24,243 nucleotides of DNA, taken from positions 1 through 24,243 of the forward strand of contig JBAZGH010000012.1 of the NCBI GenBank assembly GCA_041652935.1. The letters are read 5' to 3'. Source of the DNA: JBAZGH01 sp041652935. Its GTDB lineage: Bacteria; Patescibacteriota; Patescibacteriia; Patescibacteriales; XYC2-FULL-47-12. The position numbers and the translations under genes were made by a program. The notes below the pieces were generated by a model, which worked only from the letters and a program-made list of their open reading frames with translations, was not told the DNA's origin and did no database searches. Of the stretch, positions 6,072 through 13,485 are shown piece by piece; positions within the stretch are counted from its first letter, which is position 1; each line of letters opens with the position of its first letter.

Positions 6072-6992
6072 TTAATTTTCAAGCCACCTTTCAGCAGATA
6101 TCGCTGCCATCGCTCCCAGTCCGGCAGAAGTTATCGCTTGGCGATAAATATGGTCAACTACATCGCCGGCGGCAAATACACCATCAACATTGGTATAGAC
6201 ATTTTTCCGGGCGTTGATATAGCCGGTTTCATGTATATCAAGCTGGCCCTTGAAAATTTCGATATTTGGCATATGGCCGATGGCGAAAAATAATCCATCA
6301 ATTTTTATTTCATTTTCTCTATTGTTTTCATTGTTTTTTATTTTTAACCCGGTTAATTTTTTTTCTACCATGTATTCAATAATTTCAGTGTTATAGAGTA
6401 TTTCAATTTTAGAGTTGTTTTTTGTCCGGTCCTGCATAATATCCGAAGCGCGGAAAGTATCTTTGCGATGAATTAAATAAATTTTGTCGGCAAATTTTGA
6501 GAGAAAATTACTTTCCTCCATGGCGCTGTCGCCTCCGCCGACGACAGCGACAGTTTTATTTTTATAAAAAAAGCCGTCGCAAGTAGCGCAAGTATGGACG
6601 CCCCTGCCCCAGAGTTCTTTTTCCTTGGGCAATCCCATGGTTCGGGAACGGGCGCCGGTAGCGATTATAATCGCTCTAGCTTGGTATTCGGTTTCATTAA
6701 TCCATACTTTCTTTGTCTTTCCGGAAAAATCAACCTTTGTTACTGATTCCATTTTTATTTCAGTACCGAATTTTTCAGCTTGTTTTTGCATATTTATCAT
6801 TAGCTGGGGGCCGAGAATTCCCTCGGGGGAACCGGGCCAATTCTCCACTACGGTGGTCGTAGTTAATTGCCCGCCCGGTTCAGGACCAGCAAAAATCAGC
6901 GGCTTTAGATTAGCGCGCGCCGCGTAAATAGCGGCTGTATAGCCGGCAGGACCGGCACCGATGATGATAAGTTCATGGATTTTATTATTCAT
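6072..6992 (-). CDS. trxB: Thioredoxin reductase (NADPH)
   Basis: 306 aa, full length. The enzyme passes electrons from NADPH through FAD and a redox disulfide to thioredoxin in the cytoplasm. Visible are the FAD-binding GAGPAGYTAAIYAA (residues 12-25) and GGQLTTT, the redox-active CATC (C135, C138), the NADPH-binding VVGGGDSAMEE (150-160) with the basic HRKDTFRAS for the 2'-phosphate, and the C-terminal FAD motif VFAAGDVVD. No thioredoxin gene is adjacent. It has its own promoter, divergent from infB. Confidence 0.96.
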   Translation of the reverse strand: MNNKIHELIIIGAGPAGYTAAIYAARANLKPLIFAGPEPGGQLTTTTVVENWPGSPEGILGPQLMINMQKQAEKFGTEIKMESVTKVDFSGKTKKVWINETEYQARAIIIATGARSRTMGLPKEKELWGRGVHTCATCDGFFYKNKTVAVVGGGDSAMEESNFLSKFADKIYLIHRKDTFRASDIMQDRTKNNSKIEILYNTEIIEYMVEKKLTGLKIKNNENNRENEIKIDGLFFAIGHMPNIEIFKGQLDIHETGYINARKNVYTNVDGVFAAGDVVDHIYRQAITSAGLGAMAAISAERWLEN

Positions 6993-7042
6993 ATGGTCAT
7001 TCCCTAGGTTAATTAGATTAACTAGAATAATTAGATATTTTT

Positions 7043-7071
7043 ATCATATCTTATTAAACAGTAAAAATCAA
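7043..7071 (-). promoter_or_regulatory. Promoter of trxB
   Basis: On the minus strand: -35 TTGATT (7071-7066), 17-nt spacer, -10 TATGAT (7048-7043). It is back to back with the infB promoter, 8 nt between the two -35 boxes. Confidence 0.65.
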
Positions 7072-7079
7072 TATTTTTC

Positions 7080-7108
7080 TTGACTTTTCAGCTAAAATTT
7101 ATTACTAT
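7080..7108 (+). promoter_or_regulatory. Promoter upstream of infB
   Basis: -35 TTGACT (7080-7085), 17-nt spacer, -10 TACTAT (7103-7108). Expected start is near 7114-7115. It is followed within about 15 nt by a terminator-like hairpin. Confidence 0.65.
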
Positions 7109-7128
7109 ATAGGGTGTAGTTACATATT

Positions 7129-7148
7129 ACCGCACCTTGCGGTTTTTT
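7129..7148 (+). terminator. Terminator-like hairpin (possible attenuator) in the infB leader
   Basis: ACCGCA (7129-7134) and TGCGGT (7138-7143) form a 6-bp stem with a CCT loop, followed by TTTTTT. It stands between the infB promoter and the infB start codon on the coding strand. The gene on the other side is divergent, so it ends no upstream gene. Confidence 0.65.
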
Positions 7149-7205
7149 ATGTATTGCCAAATTCATTATTTTATTTGTATATTTGTATTTAATTTGTAAT
7201 TTGTA

Positions 7206-9191
7206 ATGTTTATGAATGTAACCGCCCTAGCTAGAAAATTAAAAATAACCACTTCTGAGCTGTTTGACGCGCTGCCGCTGCTCGGTTTTGATATTGGCAG
7301 AAGGGCGATAAAGATAAATGATATTACCGCCCAGAAGATAATTTCTAATTGGCCGAAGTATAAGAAGCAATTGGAGATGCTGAAGGCGGAAATAGAGAAA
7401 AAAGAAGAGCATGACGCTATTCCGACTGAAAAAAAGAAGGTGAAAATCCCCCCCGCCATTATAGTTAAGGACTTTGCTTCGTTAACAGGATTAAGCGTCA
7501 GTAAAATTCTGGGCGAATTAATGAAAAATGGAATTTTTGTCTCTATGAATGAAAAAATTGATTATGATACCGCAGCTATAATGGGCGAAGATTTGAATTT
7601 GGAAGTAATTCTTGATGAAAGCATAATAAATGACAATCAAGGAAATGAAAATAAATTAAAAAACATATTAGCCAAAGAAGAAAAAAGCACCCTAAAAAGC
7701 CGGCCGCCGGTTATTGTAGTGATGGGGCATGTTGACCACGGCAAAACAAAACTGCTTGACGCGATACGCGAAGCCAACGTAGTTGATAAAGAAGCTGGAG
7801 GCATAACCCAGCATATCGGCGCTTACCAGGTTGTGAGGAATGATAGGTTGATTACTTTTATTGACACCCCCGGGCATGAAGTTTTTACCGCCATGCGCAG
7901 CCGCGGGGCGAAGGTCGCTGATGTTGCTATTTTGGTAGTAGCGGCTGATGATGGCGTTAAGCCGCAGACAGTTGAGGCATTCCGGATTATTGAGCAGACT
8001 AAAATTCCCTTCATTGTCGCGATAAATAAAATTGATAAAGAAGACGCGGATATAGAACGCACAAAAAACCAGCTTTCCAGCCAGTTAAAGATAGTTCCGG
8101 AAGATTGGGGAGGAAAAATAATGTGCGTGCCTGTTTCCGCCAAAGAGGGAACGGGAATTGAAAATATTTTAGATTCAATTTTATTAGTGGCTGAAATGGA
8201 ACAGGAAAAAATTGTTGCCAATCCCGACGCTCCGGCAGTCGGAACAGTCATTGAATCCCATATTGACAGGGGCGAGGGGCCGGTTGCCACTTTTTTAATC
8301 CAAAATGGGACTTTAAGAACGGGGCAGATTATTTGCCTGGAGGAACAGCCGCTGGGCAAAATAAGGATTATGAGGGATTATTTGGGAAAATCGATATCAG
8401 AGGCCATGCCCTCAACCCCGGTTAGACTGTCCGGTTTAAAGATATCTCCGAATATCGGAGATATTATTGATGTTCATAGCGATGGGTTTGGCAAAAAAAT
8501 GAGATTAGGAAAAATAAGAAAGAATTCCGGGCGCAAAGAGGATGGGCAGATAGCCGAGAAAGAAAATGATGAAAAATTAAAAAAAGTAAATATTATAATA
8601 AAAAGCGACGTTCTGGGTTCGGCGGAAGCTATTGAAGAAGCGCTTACCAAATTAAACAATCAGGAAATTAAAATTAGAGTAGCAAAGAAAGGGTTGGGAA
8701 ATATCACAGAAGGCGATATAGACATGGCGCTTTCCAGCGGGGCTATTGTAGCCGGGTTTAACGTCGGAGTTCCGTCAGCGGTTGAGATGCTGGCGCGGGA
8801 TAAAAAAGTTGATGTGAAAAATTACCGGATTATTTATGAGTTGGTTGATGATATAAGGCAAAAAATGGAAGCGCGGCTGGGCATGGAAGTTCTTAAGAAA
8901 GAATTAGGCAAGATGAAGGTGCTGGCTGTTTTTAAAACTGAAAATAAAAGCCAAATTATCGGCGGAAAAGTTACGCAAGGAAAGATTTTACAAAACAGCA
9001 AGATTGAAGTTTTGCGCGGCAATAAGTCGATTGCGAAGGGAAAACTGGCGAAGCTCCAGGCGGGCCGCCAGGATGTAAGCGAGGTTGCGGGCGGCCAGGA
9101 GTGCGGCATTCAGTTTGAGGGCGACCCCATAATAGAAGTTGGAGATATTCTGAGCGTATACCAGGAAGAAGAAAAATCTAAAAAACTTTAG
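7206..9191 (+). CDS. infB: Translation initiation factor IF-2
   Basis: 661 aa, short for IF-2 because the N-terminal linker is reduced. IF-2 is the GTPase that places fMet-tRNA on the 30S subunit and promotes 50S joining. A start-proximal N-domain (VTALARKLKITTSELFDALP) is followed by a second IF2_N-type region (about 81-130). The GTPase has G1 GHVDHGKT (174-181), G3 DTPGHE (220-225), G4 NKID (274-277) and G5 PVSAKEG. Domains II-IV follow, ending GDILSVYQEEE. An alternative ATG at 7212 would remove two residues. No SD is seen; ATTTGTA-type repeats abut the start. nusA, often upstream, is absent here. Confidence 0.97.
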   Translation: MFMNVTALARKLKITTSELFDALPLLGFDIGRRAIKINDITAQKIISNWPKYKKQLEMLKAEIEKKEEHDAIPTEKKKVKIPPAIIVKDFASLTGLSVSKILGELMKNGIFVSMNEKIDYDTAAIMGEDLNLEVILDESIINDNQGNENKLKNILAKEEKSTLKSRPPVIVVMGHVDHGKTKLLDAIREANVVDKEAGGITQHIGAYQVVRNDRLITFIDTPGHEVFTAMRSRGAKVADVAILVVAADDGVKPQTVEAFRIIEQTKIPFIVAINKIDKEDADIERTKNQLSSQLKIVPEDWGGKIMCVPVSAKEGTGIENILDSILLVAEMEQEKIVANPDAPAVGTVIESHIDRGEGPVATFLIQNGTLRTGQIICLEEQPLGKIRIMRDYLGKSISEAMPSTPVRLSGLKISPNIGDIIDVHSDGFGKKMRLGKIRKNSGRKEDGQIAEKENDEKLKKVNIIIKSDVLGSAEAIEEALTKLNNQEIKIRVAKKGLGNITEGDIDMALSSGAIVAGFNVGVPSAVEMLARDKKVDVKNYRIIYELVDDIRQKMEARLGMEVLKKELGKMKVLAVFKTENKSQIIGGKVTQGKILQNSKIEVLRGNKSIAKGKLAKLQAGRQDVSEVAGGQECGIQFEGDPIIEVGDILSVYQEEEKSKKL

Positions 9192-9277
9192 TAGAAATAT
9201 CGTTGTACTTTTATAGGTGGCTTCCAATCCCCTAATGCAAATACTTCTGATTTTTTAATTAGGACATGCAACTATCC

Positions 9278-9328
9278 GAATGCCACGAATTCTGTTCATA
9301 AATACTTTGCGCGGAATTCGCGGCATTC
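9278..9328. repeat. GAATGCC-type inverted repeat in the infB-rbfA gap
   Basis: Arms 9278-9292 and 9314-9328 pair at 14 of 15 positions around a 21-nt loop. The 263-nt gap shows no ORF worth calling; it holds this hairpin and the one at 9374-9409. Confidence 0.7.
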
Positions 9329-9373
9329 TAATTCATCCGAGTCAGTCTAAGTAAGTACAACACATTTGAATTT

Positions 9374-9409
9374 ACCCCAGTGAAATTACTACGCAGTATT
9401 TCACGGGGT
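9374..9409 (+). repeat. Stable hairpin upstream of rbfA
   Basis: CCCC, GTGAAA and TACT on the left pair with AGTA, TTTCAC and GGGG on the right around an ACGC loop, with one-nt bulges at 9379 and 9386. There is no T run, so it is not a clear terminator. It could be a processing or leader structure, or a dispersed repeat. Confidence 0.6.
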
Positions 9410-9454
9410 TAATGGTTTGGCGGACTAGTTAGCCCGTATAAAGAGAGTTGAATT

Positions 9455-9793
9455 ATGTCTAAAAGAATAGAACAAGTAAATAAGTTGTTGCGCAAGGAAA
9501 TCGCCCTTGCCATTGAGCGGGATTTGGAGCTGCCCGGAGTTTTAGCAACGGTTGCAAGAGTTGACTGCACCCCCGAATTTAAAGACGCTAAGGTTTGGAT
9601 TTCAATACTGCCGGATAATAAAGCGGGCTCGGCGATGGAAAAGATAAGAAAGCAGCAGAGTCTGATTTATAATTATTTAAAAAAGAATACCGTGCTACGC
9701 CGGATACCGGTTTTAAAATTTATTTTTGATGACACGCAAAAGTATGCCGCGGAAATAGAGAATATTATTTCAGAATTTCCTACTAATTACTAA
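9455..9793 (+). CDS. rbfA: Ribosome-binding factor A
   Basis: 112 aa, usual size. RbfA binds the pre-30S subunit and helps 16S rRNA 5'-end maturation. It shows the family's N-terminal helix (SKRIEQVNKLLRKEIALAIE), the KH-like core with VARVDCTPEFKDAKVWISIL, and a C-terminal segment IPVLKFIFDDT. The order infB-rbfA-nrnA is a common bacterial cluster. Its last residues (PTNY) and stop are read from the start of a palindromic repeat. No convincing SD precedes ATG 9455. Confidence 0.93.
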   Translation: MSKRIEQVNKLLRKEIALAIERDLELPGVLATVARVDCTPEFKDAKVWISILPDNKAGSAMEKIRKQQSLIYNYLKKNTVLRRIPVLKFIFDDTQKYAAEIENIISEFPTNY

Positions 9794-9904
9794 TTAATTA
9801 CCAATATACTAATATCCATCTAAATATATAATAAAATATTAATATTCATTTTGGCTCACAAAATATTATTGGTATATTCGTATGTAATTCATAATTAGTG
9901 GGGG
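9779..9904. repeat. 126-nt palindromic element between rbfA and nrnA
   Basis: The left end (CCTACTAATTACTAATTA) pairs imperfectly with the right end (TAATTCATAATTAGTGGGG) across the element, with shared CAATATAC/GTATATTC inner parts. The right arm in reverse complement matches the left arm of the 3571-3697 element at about 32 of 36 positions, so the two belong to one family. The right tip gives the G-rich stretch before the nrnA start. Confidence 0.7.
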
Positions 9905-9911
9905 TAAAAAG

Positions 9912-10871
9912 ATGAACAAAGAAATATACAGCCAAATATTAACAAAAATTAAATCATCACAAAATATTTTAATTACTACTCATGAGAATCCGGACGGAGA
10001 TGCAGTTGGATCAATGTGCGTTATGGCTGAATTGGCGGTTGTTCTAAATAAAGAATTTCATATTTTTTGCCATGACAAGCCGGAAGCCGCGTTTCTTTTC
10101 CTTCCCCGCACCGACAAAATTAACAGCGATAAAGATAAAATTGATTTTTCTGGCATAGATTTAGTTTTAGTGGTTGATTGCGCCCGCATGGAAAGGTCAA
10201 TGATTGCGGAAGAGATAAAAAAAAATAATTTGTTCATTATTAACATAGACCATCACATATCAAATAATAATTTCGGCGATATTAATTTAGTTGACGGCGA
10301 GGCCGCTTCAACCACGCAGATTATATACGAATTTTTAAAATATAATAAGATAGAGGTAAACCAAAAGATGGCCAATTGCATTCTTACCGGCATTATGACT
10401 GATACGGGAAATTTTTCCTACGCGACCACTAATTCCCAGACATTCAGCGTTGCCAGCGAAATGCTTATTGAGGGAGCCAATGCGCGCAGCATTTTAAATT
10501 ACACCTCTAAAAATAAAAATTTAAAAACATTAAAAGCGTGGGGTTTTGCCCTAAGCAGACTGCGGCACAATAAAGAGTATGATATTGTCTACACTATTTT
10601 AACTGGCAGGGATTTGGATGACCTGGGGGTAAGTAAACAGGATTTAGAGGGATTAGCCAGTTTTTTAAATGTTTTAAAAGATGCTAAAATAGTAATGGTT
10701 TTATATGAATTAGGGGATGGCCGGGTTAAAGGCAGTTTCCGTACCAATAAAGACGATATAGACGTTTCCAAATTAGCGCAGATTTTCGGCGGAGGCGGAC
10801 ACAAGAAAGCGGCGGGGTTTGAAGTGGGGGGAAAGTTGGAGCAAGTGAAAGATGGATGGAAAATTATATAA
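9912..10871 (+). CDS. nrnA: DHH-family phosphoesterase, NrnA-like
   Basis: A 319-aa DHH/DHHA1 protein. NrnA-type enzymes degrade very short RNA (nanoRNA) and, in many bacteria, dephosphorylate 3'-phosphoadenosine 5'-phosphate. Metal-binding motifs are visible: THENPDGDAVGS (residues 23-34), VVDCAR (D89) and NIDHHISN with DHH at 113-115. MTDTGNFSYATTN follows, and the DHHA1 domain ends with the GGGGHKKAAGF substrate loop (about 296-306). Position after infB-rbfA matches the usual bacterial cluster. The G-rich GTGGGGGT about 8 nt before ATG 9912 is a weak SD at best. Specific substrate is inferred from family. Confidence 0.9.
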   Translation: MNKEIYSQILTKIKSSQNILITTHENPDGDAVGSMCVMAELAVVLNKEFHIFCHDKPEAAFLFLPRTDKINSDKDKIDFSGIDLVLVVDCARMERSMIAEEIKKNNLFIINIDHHISNNNFGDINLVDGEAASTTQIIYEFLKYNKIEVNQKMANCILTGIMTDTGNFSYATTNSQTFSVASEMLIEGANARSILNYTSKNKNLKTLKAWGFALSRLRHNKEYDIVYTILTGRDLDDLGVSKQDLEGLASFLNVLKDAKIVMVLYELGDGRVKGSFRTNKDDIDVSKLAQIFGGGGHKKAAGFEVGGKLEQVKDGWKII

Positions 10872-10874
10872 TTA

Positions 10875-10956
10875 AGTTAAAAAGTTTGAAAGTTGAAAGT
10901 TATAAAGAACTAGGTAAAATGAATACTTCCTACTTTGTAACTTTTTATTTTTTAAC
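10875..10956. repeat. Repeat-rich inverted spacer between nrnA and clpP
   Basis: AAAG-ended units of 7-8 bp (TTTGAAAG, TTGAAAG, TTATAAAG) on the left pair with CTTTGTAACTTTTT on the right. The outer AGTTAAAAA (10875-10883) and TTTTTAACT (10948-10956) are perfectly complementary. Confidence 0.6.
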
Positions 10957-10965
10957 TAAATATAT

Positions 10966-11544
10966 ATGCCACTTATACCAACAGTTATTGAAAAATCACA
11001 ATTCGGCGAACGGGCTTACGATATTTATTCCCGTTTGCTTAAAGACCGCATTATTTTTTTGGGCGAGCCGATATCCGACACTATGGCGAATATTATTATC
11101 GCCCAATTTTTATTTTTAGACGCGCAGGATTCAAACAAGGATATTAAATTTTATATCAACTCTCCGGGCGGTTCGGTTACGGCCGGCATGGCGATTTACG
11201 ACACGATGCAGTACGTTAAATCGGACGTATCTACCATCTGCGTCGGCATGGCCGCCAGCATGGGAGCGGTGCTGCTTGCCTCCGGCGCTAAAGGCAAGCG
11301 TTTTGTCCTCCCCAACTCAGAAATTATGATCCATCAGGTAATGGGCGGTTTTGAAGGACAGGCTTCGGATATAAAAATTAGGGCTGAGCGCATCTTAAAA
11401 ATAAAAGACGACCTGAATAAAATATTAGCCAAGCACACCGGCCAGAAGATAACCGTAGTTGAGAAAGACACGGACCGCGACCACTTCATGAGCGCGGAGG
11501 AGGCAAGGAAGTATGGAATAGTTGATAAGATAATTACGAAATAG
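10966..11544 (+). CDS. clpP: ATP-dependent Clp protease proteolytic subunit
   Basis: 192 aa, full length. ClpP forms the tetradecameric peptidase chamber fed by ClpX/ClpC unfoldases. The catalytic triad is visible: S98 in GMAASMGA, H123 in EIMIHQ, and D172 in DTDRDHFM. The oxyanion/handle strand YINSPGGSVTAGMAIYDTMQ is intact. The start MPLIPTVIEKS matches the mature family N-terminus, so no propeptide is needed. It is followed directly by a 7-bp repeat array and a weak terminator-like hairpin. Confidence 0.97.
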   Translation: MPLIPTVIEKSQFGERAYDIYSRLLKDRIIFLGEPISDTMANIIIAQFLFLDAQDSNKDIKFYINSPGGSVTAGMAIYDTMQYVKSDVSTICVGMAASMGAVLLASGAKGKRFVLPNSEIMIHQVMGGFEGQASDIKIRAERILKIKDDLNKILAKHTGQKITVVEKDTDRDHFMSAEEARKYGIVDKIITK

Positions 11545-11579
11545 TAGAAAGTAAAAAGTTGAAAGTATAAAGTAACAAG
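11545..11579 (+). repeat. Five-unit heptamer array directly after the clpP stop
   Basis: Units TAGAAAG, TAAAAAG, TTGAAAG, TATAAAG, TAACAAG begin at the first base after the stop codon. Confidence 0.75.
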
Positions 11580-11596
11580 ATTGAGGCGGTATCGTG

Positions 11597-11615
11597 AAGG
11601 CGGTGGCGCCTTTTC
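11597..11615 (+). terminator. Weak terminator-like hairpin after clpP
   Basis: AAGGCG (11597-11602) and CGCCTT (11607-11612) form a 6-bp stem with a GTGG loop. Only four T follow before a C, so termination may be partial. Confidence 0.4.
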
Positions 11616-11621
11616 AATAAA

Positions 11622-11765
11622 TTTTCAATTTCTAATTTTCAATTTTCAAACAATTTTTTAATTACCAAATTTCTAAACAAGACGTCTCGTCGTAGTCGTG
11701 TTTAGAAATTGATAAATTTAGTCATTGTTTAGAAATTAGAAATTAAAAAATTAGAAATTAAAGTC
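11622..11765. repeat. Heptamer arrays and 12-bp perfect hairpin upstream of lgt
   Basis: TTTTCAA/TTTCTAA units on the left face AGAAATT-type units near lgt. AATTTCTAAACA (11668-11679) is the exact complement of 11699-11710. The loop between carries a GC-rich GAC..GTC extension of the stem. No gene is seen in 11545-11765. Confidence 0.65.
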
Positions 11766-12602
11766 ATGCTTACAAATTTCCTACATACCTATAATCCCCA
11801 GCCAATTTTAATAGAAATCGGCCCAATATCAATTTACTGGTACGGTCTTTTTATGGTTTTAGCTCTTTTCGCTGGATTACTGATTAGCATAAGAATTGCC
11901 AAATGGCATGGGATTAAAAAAGATGTTATTTATGACTTGTTTTTTTATTTAATTATCGGCGGGTTTATCGGCGCGCGTTTATTTTATGTTTTATATAATG
12001 TTAATTATTTTTGGCAGAACCCGGTTGATATTATAAAAATTTGGCAAGGCGGGATTGCAATTCACGGGGCGCTAATTTTTGGCATTTTGGTTTTGTGGTG
12101 GTTTGCCCGCAAACACAAATTTGATTTTTGGAAATTATCCGCCATCATCGCGCCCGGCGTAGCGCTCGGCCAGGCAATCGGCCGCTGGGGAAATTATTTT
12201 AACCAGGAATTATTCGGCCTGCCCACGGATTTGCCATGGGGCATTCCTATAGCGCTCGCAAACAGGCCAGAGGTTTTTGAAAATTTTGAATATTTTCACC
12301 CGACGTTTTTGTATGAAAGCATAGGCAGTCTAATTGTTTTTATTATTTTGTTGATATTACATTATTATGCGGTAAAACGTAAAAAATATTTAATATTTAA
12401 TATTAAATATTCAATATTTATTACGTTAGATTATGTTTTGTTATATTCTATCCTTCGTTTTTTTATTGAGTTTATCCGCATTGACCCGACCGCCGGCAAC
12501 ATTTTCGGTATGCGGGCGACGCAGGGGTTGAGTTTGGCGATTATTATTACCTCAATAATTATCTGTGTTACAGCTGTTTTCAAAGATAAAAAATTGACAT
12601 AA
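11766..12602 (+). CDS. lgt: Prolipoprotein diacylglyceryl transferase
   Basis: A 278-aa polytopic inner-membrane enzyme that moves diacylglyceryl from phosphatidylglycerol to the lipobox cysteine of prolipoproteins. It shows about seven TM segments, QGGIAIHGALIFG with H100 (E. coli H103), and the signature GQAIGRWGNYFNQELFG with R140 (E. coli R143). The late YESIGSL and RFFIEFIRIDPT motifs are also present. Between the last two TM segments, where relatives have a short loop, it carries about 12 extra residues (around 208-219, YLIFNIKYSIFI). These are encoded by a five-unit 7-bp repeat array. Confidence 0.95.
   Translation: MLTNFLHTYNPQPILIEIGPISIYWYGLFMVLALFAGLLISIRIAKWHGIKKDVIYDLFFYLIIGGFIGARLFYVLYNVNYFWQNPVDIIKIWQGGIAIHGALIFGILVLWWFARKHKFDFWKLSAIIAPGVALGQAIGRWGNYFNQELFGLPTDLPWGIPIALANRPEVFENFEYFHPTFLYESIGSLIVFIILLILHYYAVKRKKYLIFNIKYSIFITLDYVLLYSILRFFIEFIRIDPTAGNIFGMRATQGLSLAIIITSIIICVTAVFKDKKLT
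12386..12420 (+). repeat. Heptamer array inside lgt
   Basis: Five units in the coding sequence: ATATTTA, ATATTTA, ATATTAA, ATATTCA, ATATTTA. Positions 12392-12411 also form a perfect 20-nt palindrome. The array is 35 nt, so gain or loss of one unit would shift the frame. Confidence 0.8.
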
Positions 12603-12651
12603 ATTATTTCTGTTGCTAACATAAATTATCTTCAAAAGGAGGCGCCTTCCC

Positions 12652-12963
12652 ATGAAAATCCGGGAAATTATAGGCAGAGAAGTCAGGTTGTCCCGGTTAT
12701 TTGACGGGGCGCCTGGATGGCTCAAGGTCGGGTATGTTGGGAAAATAATGGGTATTTACAGCAAGACGCCTTTTGATCCAAGGGGGACATCAAAAATTAT
12801 TTTAGAGTTATGGTTAGGAAAAAGAGAGGTTGAGGAGGTGGCAGAGGTAGGATTCTTTTACGTATTATTTGAAAAGGGTCCGACCAAGGCGCTCTCGCTT
12901 GTGCCGACGCCAGTAGAAAGCATGAAATTTGTTCATTGTGATCAAGCCGGGGGGGAGGCTTGA
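12652..12963 (+). CDS. Small protein of unknown function with strong SD and own terminator
   Basis: A 103-aa soluble protein beginning MKIREIIGREVRLSRLFDGA. It has several short beta-like stretches (WLKVGYVGKIMGIY, SKIILELWLG, VGFFYVLFE), perhaps a small barrel, and a Gly-rich tail. I do not recognise it. AAAAGGAGG about 9 nt before ATG 12652 is the strongest SD on this strand. A perfect-stem terminator includes its stop codon. Codons are visibly richer in G and C than lgt next to it. Strong SD, terminator and composition together suggest an acquired single-gene unit, like the SPFH operon. Confidence 0.7.
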   Translation: MKIREIIGREVRLSRLFDGAPGWLKVGYVGKIMGIYSKTPFDPRGTSKIILELWLGKREVEEVAEVGFFYVLFEKGPTKALSLVPTPVESMKFVHCDQAGGEA

Positions 12964-12971
12964 TTTTTTTT
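12941..12971 (+). terminator. Terminator overlapping the stop of the 103-aa gene
   Basis: ATCAAGCC (12941-12948) pairs perfectly with GGCTTGAT (12957-12964) around a G7A loop, followed by eight T (12964-12971, including the last stem base). The TGA stop (12961-12963) lies in the stem. Confidence 0.85.
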
Positions 12972-13001
12972 AGATAAAATGTTAATATCAAAAAAGCTCT
13001 T

Positions 13002-13025
13002 CCGCCTTCGCTTACGCTACGGCGA
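13002..13025. repeat. Short GC-rich REP-like hairpin
   Basis: CGCC (13003-13006) pairs with GGCG (13021-13024) around a loop with TTCGC and GCTAC. Its composition stands out from the AT-rich surroundings and resembles the GC-rich hairpins at 19156-19189 and inside the pseudouridine synthase gene. Confidence 0.45.
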
Positions 13026-13096
13026 GACAAGCATATTTAAAGACTCTCACACCTAATTAATAAATAATAAAGTTGAATGGATTAAGAAAATATTAT

Positions 13097-13125
13097 AGAT
13101 TCTTCACTCCGTTCAGAATGACAAA
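13097..13125 (-). repeat. Partial copy of a TTTGTCATTCTGA-type dispersed repeat
   Basis: On the minus strand this reads TTTGTCATTCTGAAC and ends GAAGAATCT. It shares both ends with the left half of the element at 20679-20770. It lies just before rpsT. Repeats of this wording occur in many bacterial genomes. Confidence 0.7.
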
Positions 13126-13132
13126 ATAGTTT

Positions 13133-13414
13133 ATGCCAAATTTAAAAAATGCAAAAAAGGCCTTAAGGCAAAGTAAGAAAAAAGAAATTCAAAATTCTGC
13201 CCTTAAAGAAAATATAAAATGGCTGCGCAAAAAGTCAGCCAAGGCGATTGAGGCCAAATCTGAAAATGCTCAAGAATTAATAAAGAAAACCGTTAAGGCG
13301 GTAGATAAGGCGGTTAAGAAGGGAATAATGAAAAAAAATACAGGGAATCGCAATAAGTCCCAGTTAATGAAGAAGTATAATGCTGTAATAGGCGTTAAGA
13401 AGAAGGATATTTAA
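13133..13414 (+). CDS. rpsT: 30S ribosomal protein S20
   Basis: 93 aa, Lys-rich and helical throughout, as S20 is. MPNLKNAKKALRQSKKK at the N-terminus and KKGIMKKNTGNRNKSQLMKK near the C-terminus match the family (compare the usual HKN.A.R.KSRL...). S20 binds the 5' and 3' minor domains of 16S rRNA early in 30S assembly. No SD. It is convergent with holA; the gap holds a short inverted repeat. Confidence 0.93.
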   Translation: MPNLKNAKKALRQSKKKEIQNSALKENIKWLRKKSAKAIEAKSENAQELIKKTVKAVDKAVKKGIMKKNTGNRNKSQLMKKYNAVIGVKKKDI

Positions 13415-13432
13415 ATTGACACGAAGCCGCAA

Positions 13433-13485
13433 ATTATATGCAAATGCCACGAAAATATTAATATGCGAATTAGTTTGCAAATAAT
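13433..13485. repeat. Inverted repeat between convergent rpsT and holA
   Basis: ATTATATGCAAA (13433-13444) pairs with TTTGCAAATAAT (13474-13485) at 11 of 12 positions. It may serve as a two-way 3' hairpin and overlaps the last codons of holA. Confidence 0.55.

Noticed and set aside
10856..11119. 87-aa frame between nrnA and clpP
   Set aside because: It spans the repeat spacer and then overlaps clpP in another frame; low complexity and no start signals.
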